From the NCBI RefSeq assembly GCF_009831215.1, contig NZ_WUTW01000002.1, positions 1,714,479 to 1,778,478 of the forward strand: 64,000 nt of DNA, read 5' to 3'. The notes under the pieces are model-generated. The model worked only from the letters and a program-made list of their open reading frames with translations, was not told where the DNA came from and searched no databases. The translations under genes and the position numbers were made by a program. Shown one piece after another: positions 54,860-61,802 of this stretch (position 1 is its first letter; each line of letters starts with the position of its first letter). This DNA comes from Actinomadura rayongensis. Lineage in GTDB: Bacteria > Actinomycetota > Actinomycetes > Streptosporangiales > Streptosporangiaceae.

Positions 54860-55780
54860 ATGAGCGAAGGCGGCGAGCCGGCCGCGCCACGCGGCTCCGG
54901 CGGGATGGACGCCGCCACCCGGGTGTTCGCGGCCCACCGGAACCTGCTCTTCACCGTCGCCTACGAGATGCTCGGCTCGGCCGCCGACGCCGAGGACGCT
55001 CTGCAGGAGACCTGGCTGCGGTGGATCGGCGTCGACCTCGACACCGTGCGGGACCAGCGCGCGTACCTGGTCAGGATCACGACCCGGCAGGCGCTGAACC
55101 GGCTGCGCACGCTCAGCCGCCGCAAGGAGTCCTACTTCGGGCCCTGGCTGCCCGAGCCGCTGCTGACCACGCCCGACGTGGCCGAGGACGTCGAGCTGGC
55201 CGACAGCGTCTCGATGGCCGTGCTCCTGGTGCTGGAGACGCTCACCCCGATCGAGCGCGTCGTGTTCGTGCTGCGCGACGTGTTCGACGTGGCCTACGAG
55301 GAGATCGCCCAGGCCGTCGGCAAGAGCCAGGCCACGGTCCGCCAGATCGCCCACCGGGCGCGGTCGCACGTCGCCGCGCGCCGCCCGCTCGACGTCGTCT
55401 CCGCGACCGAGACCCGCAGCGCGCTCGAAGCCTTCCAGCACGCAGTCGCCACGGGCGATCTACAGAGCCTGCTCGACATCCTCGCGCCGGACGTCGTCTT
55501 CCTCGGCGACGGCGGAGGCATCCGGCAGGCCGCGCCGGCGCCCATCGTGGGAGCCGACCAGGTGGCCCCCATCGCGGCGAGCCTGCGGAGGTACGGCGCC
55601 GCGATGTCCCTGCACCCGGCGCAGGTCAACGGCTGCCCCGCCCTGATCCTCCGGCTCGACGGCGAGATCGACACCGTCATCGCCGTCCGCGTCGAGCGCG
55701 GCCTCATCACCGGCCTCTACGCCGTGCGCAACCCCGAGAAGCTGTCGCGCGTCGAGCAGGAGACCAGCCTGCGGCGCTGA
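54860..55780 (+). CDS. ECF41-group RNA polymerase sigma factor (SigJ-like)
   Basis: 306 residues from ATG 54860, with GGCAGGAG 7 nt upstream. Region 2 (FAAHRNLLFTVAYEMLGSAADAEDALQETWLRW) and region 4 (LTPIERVVFVLRDVFDVAYEEIAQAVGKSQATVRQ) are intact. The C-terminal SnoaL-like extension carries DVVFLGDGGGIRQAAPAPI, the DGGG motif known to tune ECF41 activity in place of an anti-sigma factor. It is divergent from its expected AhpD-like target, so it probably controls that gene. Signal unknown. Confidence 0.93.
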   Translation: MSEGGEPAAPRGSGGMDAATRVFAAHRNLLFTVAYEMLGSAADAEDALQETWLRWIGVDLDTVRDQRAYLVRITTRQALNRLRTLSRRKESYFGPWLPEPLLTTPDVAEDVELADSVSMAVLLVLETLTPIERVVFVLRDVFDVAYEEIAQAVGKSQATVRQIAHRARSHVAARRPLDVVSATETRSALEAFQHAVATGDLQSLLDILAPDVVFLGDGGGIRQAAPAPIVGADQVAPIAASLRRYGAAMSLHPAQVNGCPALILRLDGEIDTVIAVRVERGLITGLYAVRNPEKLSRVEQETSLRR

Positions 55781-56147
55781 GCCGACTCGGCGCCCGCGTC
55801 CGCCGACGTGATCGGCCGGGCCGCGCCCTGTGCTCGGGAACACGTGAAAGACCTTCCGGCGCCGTCGCCGGGCCGCACGCGCGCCTCGGCGGTGTAGGCG
55901 CGGACCGCCCGCGACTTCGGCTGCAATACGCGCCGAGGCGTCGATAGGTGCGCAAGGAGATCGTTCCACGCCAGTTATCTGACTCATTTCCTTCGCATTG
56001 TCAAGAAATGGGTGGAAGGTATATGGTGTGATCATCAACCGCGCACCACTTCGGATTCAGCGCGACCCGTGACCACGGACGATGTCGTTCGCAAATGGAC
56101 TCATCGAGATCCGAATAATTTCGGCGCCACCGAATCGAAGGTCGGTC
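55781..56147. other. Intergenic, 367 nt, with a possible promoter
   Basis: No gene is supportable. TTGTCA (55998-56003), a 16-nt spacer and TATATG (56020-56025) resemble a housekeeping promoter for the operon starting at 56148, in an unusually A/T-rich stretch. Confidence 0.4.
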
Positions 56148-57029
56148 ATGAGAAATAGTGACATGCCCGCGCGACGGGTGATCGTTCAAGGTGTCTCCAC
56201 GTACTATCTGGACGAGGGCGAAGGCCCGGTCGTCCTGCTCGTGCACGGGAACGCGAGCAGCGCGCGCGACTGGTGGCCGTTCGCGGAATCGCTGGCGACG
56301 ACGAACCGGGTCGTCGCGGTGTCCTTGCCCGGCTACGGGGAGACCAGTCCGGTCGGCGACCTGCGGCCGGACCGGTTCGTGTCCTTCATCGCCGCGTTCC
56401 TGGACGTCCTGGGCATCGACAGCGTCATGGCCGTGGGCCATTCCTACGGCGGTCTGCTCGTGGCCGAACTGGCGCTCGCCCATCCCGAGCGGGTGACGCG
56501 CCTGGCGATGCTCGACTCGGCCGGGCTCGGCCGGGCGGTGAACCCGCTGCTCGTCGCCGAGTCGTTCATCCCCGTCCCGGTCGCCGAGGTGCTGATCACG
56601 GCGCTGCTCCTGCCCGGCGGCTCGGTCCTGAGGGTGCTCGGCGGCGCGCTGCAACTGCAGCGGCCGTGGCGTCTTCCCAAGAGCTTCTGGGTCCGGCAAC
56701 TGCGCCTCAGCCATTCCCGGACGTTCCTGCAGACGTCCTTCGACGCCGTCCGCATCGGTGTGGGCCTCCGCGGTCAGCGCTTCGACGTCCACAAACGCCT
56801 CGGTGAAATCGACGTCCCCGCGCTGGTCATATGGGGGGTCTCGGACCAGCTATTCCCTGTCTGGCAGGGAGTGCTCGCCGCCAAGAAGCTCCCGCACGGC
56901 CGCTTCGGACTGATCATCGCGGCGTCGCACGTCTCGTTCATCGACAGCCCCGCGGAAGTCATGAACTTCCTCGGCCCGTTCCTCCGGGACGACCTCGCCG
57001 TCGTCGAGGACGCCGCTCCCGCTCAATGA
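56148..57029 (+). CDS. Alpha/beta-fold hydrolase
   Basis: 293 residues from ATG 56148; AAGG is 7 nt upstream. LVHGNASSARDWWPF (oxyanion), GHSYGG (Ser99), GVSDQLFP (Asp233) and AASHVSF (His261) give a complete triad; a short cap with hydrophobic helices lies between. It is first in an operon (24 nt before phaC). It could make or cleave acyl esters used by the PHA synthase, but no substrate is indicated. Confidence 0.92.
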   Translation: MRNSDMPARRVIVQGVSTYYLDEGEGPVVLLVHGNASSARDWWPFAESLATTNRVVAVSLPGYGETSPVGDLRPDRFVSFIAAFLDVLGIDSVMAVGHSYGGLLVAELALAHPERVTRLAMLDSAGLGRAVNPLLVAESFIPVPVAEVLITALLLPGGSVLRVLGGALQLQRPWRLPKSFWVRQLRLSHSRTFLQTSFDAVRIGVGLRGQRFDVHKRLGEIDVPALVIWGVSDQLFPVWQGVLAAKKLPHGRFGLIIAASHVSFIDSPAEVMNFLGPFLRDDLAVVEDAAPAQ

Positions 57030-57053
57030 CCCCAGCACGCCGGAAGGATGCCG

Positions 57054-58697
57054 ATGTTCAAAGAGGATCCCGCCCGCCAACCGGCTCCGACCAATGTCGC
57101 ACGACGCCTGCTGGACGCCGACCTCCGTTTCGTGGGAGGCCTCCTGCGGACCGTCGGGGCGACCGTGGGGGCCGGGCCGGGACATCCGGCCGCGAGCCCC
57201 GTCGCGGTCGAGCCCGGCGACCGGCGCTTCACCGACCCCGCATGGAACGACAACGCGTACTTCCACCTGCTGCAACAGGTGTACCTGCTCGGCGCGCGGC
57301 TGACGCTGGAGTCGGTGGACGCCCTCCCGCTCGGCGACCATGACCGTCAGGTCGCGCGCTTCCTCGCCCGGCAGGTGATCGACGCCGGGGCCCCGACCAA
57401 CGTCCTGCCCGGCAACCCCGCCGCGCTCCGGACCGCGTGGCGGACGCGCGGGCGCAGCCTCGTCCGCGGCGCGGGCGCCTTCCTCGGCGACCTGGCCGCC
57501 GGCCGCATGCTGCCCAAAGCCGTGGCCGACGAGGACTTCGTGGTCGGCCGCGACCTCGCGACGTCGCCGGGACGCGTCGTCTTCCGCAACCACCTCATGG
57601 AACTGCTCCAGTACGAGCCGCGGACCGAGACCGTCCATACGACACCGATGCTGGTGAGCCCGCCGTGGGTCAACAAGTACTACGTCCTGGACCTGTCGCC
57701 CGGACGCAGCGTGGTCGAATGGCTCGTCGACCACGGTCACACGGTCTTCGTCGTCAGCTACCGCAACCCCGACGCGTCCCTGCGCGACGTCGGCTTCGAC
57801 GACTACCTGCGCGACGGACTGCTCACCGCGATCGGCGTCATCGAGGACATCACCGGCCAGGACGAGGTCAACGTCGCCGGCGCGTGCCTGGGCGGCCTGC
57901 TGGCCCTGATGCTGACGGCCTGGCTCGCCGACGACGCGAGCCCGCGCGTCGGCTCGGTCACGCTGGTCAACACCCTCGTCGACTTCTCCGACATCACGGA
58001 GTTCGTGGAGTCCAGCGTGGCGGGCAAGGTGTACGAGCACGTCGTGGTCGACCTCATCGAGCGCGCCACCGGGCGCCGGGGCTACCTGGACGGCCGCCGC
58101 GTCGACGACTTCTTCCGCTTCCTGCGGGCCAACGAGCTGGTGTGGCGCTCCACCGGCTCGAACTGGCTGATGGGACGCCGGCCGCCGAGCCTGGACATCC
58201 TGACCTGGAGTTCCGACGGGATGAACATCCCGCACCGCGCGCAGCGGTACTTCATGCGGGAGATCTTCCTGCGCAACGACTTCGCCCGGGGACGGGCCGT
58301 CCTCGCCGGCCGGACGCTGAGCCCAAAGAAGATCACCCAGGACGTGTTCGTCGCCGCGGCGCGCAAGGACCACATCGTCCCCTGGGAGTCCGCCTACCGC
58401 ACCACCGCCCTGCTGCCGGGAGCGGTCCGGTTCTTCCTCTCCGCCGGCGGCCACGTCGCCGGAGCGCTGGCCCCGCCGGGGCCCAAAGCCCGGTACTGGA
58501 CGAGCGAACCTCCCTTCGCGCCGAACCCGCAGACCTGGCTCGCCACGGCCACCGAGCACCGTCAGGGCTGGTGGGAGTCGTGGGCGGACTGGCTCGCCGA
58601 CCGTTCCGGGCCGCGGCGCCCCCCGCCGCCGATGGGCAGCGACCGGTACCCGCCCGGCGAGCCGGCGCCCGGAACCTACGTCCTGCAGAAGATCTAG
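57054..58697 (+). CDS. phaC: Class I polyhydroxyalkanoate synthase
   Basis: 547 residues from ATG 57054, with GGAAGG at good spacing. PhaC polymerises (R)-3-hydroxyacyl-CoA to PHA. The N-terminal domain (about 55-190; DPAWNDNAYFHLLQQVYLL) and the catalytic domain (VSPPWVNKYYVLDLSPGRS, VVSYRNPDAS) are typical. Lipase-like GACLGG gives Cys278; Asp439 (ARKDHIVPW) and His467 (AGGHVAG) complete the triad. Cys-Asp and Asp-His spacings of 161 and 28 equal those in Ralstonia PhaC (C319, D480, H508). No phaA, phaB, phaP or phaR is in the window; instead it sits between an alpha/beta-hydrolase and a GMC oxidase. Confidence 0.94.
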   Translation: MFKEDPARQPAPTNVARRLLDADLRFVGGLLRTVGATVGAGPGHPAASPVAVEPGDRRFTDPAWNDNAYFHLLQQVYLLGARLTLESVDALPLGDHDRQVARFLARQVIDAGAPTNVLPGNPAALRTAWRTRGRSLVRGAGAFLGDLAAGRMLPKAVADEDFVVGRDLATSPGRVVFRNHLMELLQYEPRTETVHTTPMLVSPPWVNKYYVLDLSPGRSVVEWLVDHGHTVFVVSYRNPDASLRDVGFDDYLRDGLLTAIGVIEDITGQDEVNVAGACLGGLLALMLTAWLADDASPRVGSVTLVNTLVDFSDITEFVESSVAGKVYEHVVVDLIERATGRRGYLDGRRVDDFFRFLRANELVWRSTGSNWLMGRRPPSLDILTWSSDGMNIPHRAQRYFMREIFLRNDFARGRAVLAGRTLSPKKITQDVFVAAARKDHIVPWESAYRTTALLPGAVRFFLSAGGHVAGALAPPGPKARYWTSEPPFAPNPQTWLATATEHRQGWWESWADWLADRSGPRRPPPPMGSDRYPPGEPAPGTYVLQKI

Positions 58698-58738
58698 GTC
58701 CGTCCCGCGACACCGGACGGCCCGGAAGGGAACCGACC

Positions 58739-60262
58739 ATGCCGAAATCCGAGCAGCGTCCCCCCGCTGACCGCGAGGAGAGCCACCGCGTCGTCATCAT
58801 CGGGGCGGGCGTCGGCGGCAGCGTCACCGCGTTCCGGCTCGCCCGCGCCGGGATCGACAACGTCGTCCTGGAACGCGGCCGTCGCTGGCCCATCACCCCG
58901 GAAGGAGGCACCTTCCCCCGGTTCCCGTCCCTGGACCGGCGCCTGCTCTGGCTCCACGGGCGTGCGCCGCGTCCGCCGGGCCCGCGGTGGCTCGCCCGCC
59001 TCGTCGAGGGCGCCGACGGGCTGTTCCGTTCCACCGGCCTGCTGGACGCCCTCGTCACCCCGCGGTACGCCGTCGTCTGCGGAGCGGGCGTCGGCGGCGG
59101 GACGCTCGTCTACGGCGGGATGCTGCCCCAGCCGCGCGCCGAGGTCTTCCGGCGCGTCTTCCCCGCCGAGATCGACTACGACGAACTCGACCGCACCTAC
59201 TATCCCCGCGCCCGCCGCCGCCTGCGGGGGACCGCGTTCCCCGACGACCTCCTCGCCCACCCCCGCTACCGGTCCAACGGCCTCTGGCGGGACGCCCTGG
59301 AAGGCTCGGGGCTCGCGACGGAGCAGGTCGTCTCCACCTACGACTTCGACGTCGTCCGGGCCGAACTCGACGGCACCGCCACACCTTCGGTCACCGTCGG
59401 ACAGTACTTCTTCACCGGCTGCGACAGCGGCGCGAAGCTCAGCGTCGACCGCACCTACCTGGCCCGCGCGGAGGAGACCGGCCGGACGACGGTGCGACCT
59501 CTGCACAACGTCCTCGACATCGCGCAACGCCGCGACGGCAAGTACCTGGTCACCGTCGAACGGCTCGACACCGCCGGAACGCCGCAGGAACGGATCGCGC
59601 TGACCTGCGACCGGCTCGTCGTCGCGGCGGGCGGCGTCCACACGCCGCGCCTGCTGGTCACCGCCCGCGAGACCGGCGCCCTGCCCGACCTGAACGCGGC
59701 GGTGGGCCGCCAGTGGGGCACGAACGGCGACCAGCTTCCGATCATCCGAACCAACGACGAACCGACCGGCGCGCCCCAGGCGGGCCCGCCGAACGTGCTG
59801 GCCCGCAACGGCGACGGCGACATGCTGGTGACCCACGGCGGACTCCCGTTCCCCTTCGAGACGCAGCTGCTGCTCTGCGCCGGAGTCGGCGTCTCCGACC
59901 GCTTCGGGCACTGGAGCTACTCCGCGTCCGAAAAACGCACCCGCCTCAACTGGGAACCGAGCAACGACGCCACCGCCCAGCGCGCCGTCACCGACCTTCT
60001 ACGCCCCATCAAGGCGCAGCTCCCGTCCGGCGCGAAATCGGTCAATCCGACGGCCGTGTACCCCCTGATCCTGCACCCCCTCGGCGGCGCCGCGATCGGC
60101 AAGGCCACGGACGAGTACGGCCGACTGCACGGCTACCGCGGGCTCTACTGCCTGGACTCCGCCCTGATGCCCGGCTCCACCGGCGCCGCCAACCCCGTCC
60201 TGACCATCACGGCGATCGTCGAACGCTGCCTGGACCACCTCATGGACGAGTTCACCGCCTGA
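58739..60262 (+). CDS. GMC oxidoreductase, cholesterol-oxidase-like
   Basis: 507 residues from ATG 58739, with GGAAGGG upstream. FAD-binding IIGAGVGGSVTAFRLARAG (22-27 GxGxxG) and CGAGVGGGTLVYGGM match the class I cholesterol oxidase group. Candidate catalytic residues are Glu374 (FPFETQ), His446 (HPLGG) and Asn485 (AANPV), close to Glu361, His447 and Asn485 of the Streptomyces enzyme. No signal peptide, so it is probably intracellular. It follows phaC by 41 nt and shares its operon. It may oxidise a sterol or another hydroxylated lipid. Confidence 0.9.
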   Translation: MPKSEQRPPADREESHRVVIIGAGVGGSVTAFRLARAGIDNVVLERGRRWPITPEGGTFPRFPSLDRRLLWLHGRAPRPPGPRWLARLVEGADGLFRSTGLLDALVTPRYAVVCGAGVGGGTLVYGGMLPQPRAEVFRRVFPAEIDYDELDRTYYPRARRRLRGTAFPDDLLAHPRYRSNGLWRDALEGSGLATEQVVSTYDFDVVRAELDGTATPSVTVGQYFFTGCDSGAKLSVDRTYLARAEETGRTTVRPLHNVLDIAQRRDGKYLVTVERLDTAGTPQERIALTCDRLVVAAGGVHTPRLLVTARETGALPDLNAAVGRQWGTNGDQLPIIRTNDEPTGAPQAGPPNVLARNGDGDMLVTHGGLPFPFETQLLLCAGVGVSDRFGHWSYSASEKRTRLNWEPSNDATAQRAVTDLLRPIKAQLPSGAKSVNPTAVYPLILHPLGGAAIGKATDEYGRLHGYRGLYCLDSALMPGSTGAANPVLTITAIVERCLDHLMDEFTA

Positions 60263-60404
60263 GCGCGTTCCCTTGATCGCCCGGGCCGGGGTCGGTGGCC
60301 AGGTACGGCAAGTGCCCCGCACGGGACCGCACCGACGGTTAGCGTGATTCGTCCGACGTGCGGGCGCGGCCGCCGGTTGGGGCGGGCCGGGAAACGGGGC
60401 GCTC

Positions 60405-61802
60405 GTGGCGCGCTTGAAACATGTAGTGATCGTCGTTCCGGGTATCGGCGGCAGTGTGCTGCGGGGGCCGGACGGCCGGGTCGTCTGGGGCGGCGGCCTC
60501 AGCTCGACCGCCCGGTCGCTGGCGTGGCCGAAGCGGCTCGACCTGGCAGCGCCGCTGGAACCCGTGGGCCTGCTGCCGTCCATCAGCGTCGTCGGCCCGC
60601 TGGCGGTGCCCGGCTATGACCGGCTGCTGTGCCTGATCAAGAACGCGTTCGATCACGTCCGCGTGGACGTCGCGGCACCGGGCGCGCCGCGCGATCCGCG
60701 CGCCGACGTCGTCCTGTTCCCGTACGACTTCCGGCGGGGCGTGAAGGCGGCGGCCGAGCGGCTGGCCGTCGAGGTCCGGGACCGGCTGGGGCCGTCCGGC
60801 GACGCGGCCCGGCGGGTGATCGTCGTCGGCCATTCCCTGGGCGGGCTGGTCGCGCGGTACTGGCTGGGGCCGATGGGCGGGGCCGCGTACTGCCGGGCGC
60901 TCATCACGGTGGGTACACCGCACCGCGGCGCGCCGAAAGCCCTGGCGTGGCTGATGAACGGCGTCAAGGTGGGGGCTCTGCCGTTCCGGCGAGCGACCGC
61001 GACGCTGCGGGACTGGCCCGCGGCCTTCGACCTGCTGCCCTTCTACCCGGTGGTCCGCGGACCGGACGGAACGACCAGCTTCCCCAACGAGCTCGAGTGG
61101 GCCGACGCCGCGTGGGCGAAGCGGGCGGACGAGGCGCGTCGCATGCACGAGGAGATCGAGGCGTCGTGGGACGGGTTCGCGGATCTGCCGCCGCGCGCCG
61201 TCCCCGAGGTCGGCGCGATCTTCGCCCGGGGCCACACGACATTCGGCCGGGCGGAGCTGTCGCCGACGGGGCTGACCTTCGCCAAGGCCGACGCTGAGTG
61301 GATGCCCAACGCGGGCTGGCTCGGCGACGGCACGGTCCCGGCCTGCTCGGCGATCCCGCTGGACCTGGACGAGCGCCGGACCGCGTGGCAGGCGGTGGGC
61401 GAGCGGCATCTGCCGATGGCGTCCACGTCCGCGATCGTGGAATCGCTGCGGAACTTTTCCGGCGACTCCCTGCGGCCGACGCGGGGGGACGCTCCGGAAC
61501 GTCCCTGGCTCGGGCTCGATCTGGACGAGACGGTCACGGCCGGGCAGCCCTTCCTGGTGAGCGCCAAGCTTCTCGGGGCCGAGCCGACCGATGACACCGT
61601 GGTCGAGGCCCGGATCAAAGAACCGGGCGGCGGTCCCGCAGCGAAGATCCGTTGCGTCTTCGCGGACGGGACGTGGTCCGCGACGGTCCCGCCGCGTCCG
61701 GCGGGCGTCTATGAGGTGTCGGTGACGGCGGCCCTGGGGTCGGGCACCGGGCAGATCCGGGTCTCCGACGTCGTCGGAGTCGTCGAAGGGGAGCACGAAT
61801 GA
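60405..61802 (+). CDS. LCAT-like lipase/acyltransferase, coupled to STAND gene
   Basis: 465 residues. The front (VVIVVPGIGGSVLRGPDG) is the lecithin:cholesterol acyltransferase-like oxyanion region; GHSLGGL gives Ser144, GDGTVPACSAIP gives Asp308 and GERHLPM gives His335. GTPHRGAPKALAWL is typical of the family. Residues about 372-465 form an Ig-like beta-sandwich (LDLDETVTAGQPFLVSAKL, GVYEVSVTAALG). No signal peptide, unlike many secreted lipases. It overlaps the next gene as ATGA, so the two products should be made together. It is probably the membrane- or lipid-attacking effector of that pair, by analogy with conflict systems. Confidence 0.88.
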   Translation: MARLKHVVIVVPGIGGSVLRGPDGRVVWGGGLSSTARSLAWPKRLDLAAPLEPVGLLPSISVVGPLAVPGYDRLLCLIKNAFDHVRVDVAAPGAPRDPRADVVLFPYDFRRGVKAAAERLAVEVRDRLGPSGDAARRVIVVGHSLGGLVARYWLGPMGGAAYCRALITVGTPHRGAPKALAWLMNGVKVGALPFRRATATLRDWPAAFDLLPFYPVVRGPDGTTSFPNELEWADAAWAKRADEARRMHEEIEASWDGFADLPPRAVPEVGAIFARGHTTFGRAELSPTGLTFAKADAEWMPNAGWLGDGTVPACSAIPLDLDERRTAWQAVGERHLPMASTSAIVESLRNFSGDSLRPTRGDAPERPWLGLDLDETVTAGQPFLVSAKLLGAEPTDDTVVEARIKEPGGGPAAKIRCVFADGTWSATVPPRPAGVYEVSVTAALGSGTGQIRVSDVVGVVEGEHE

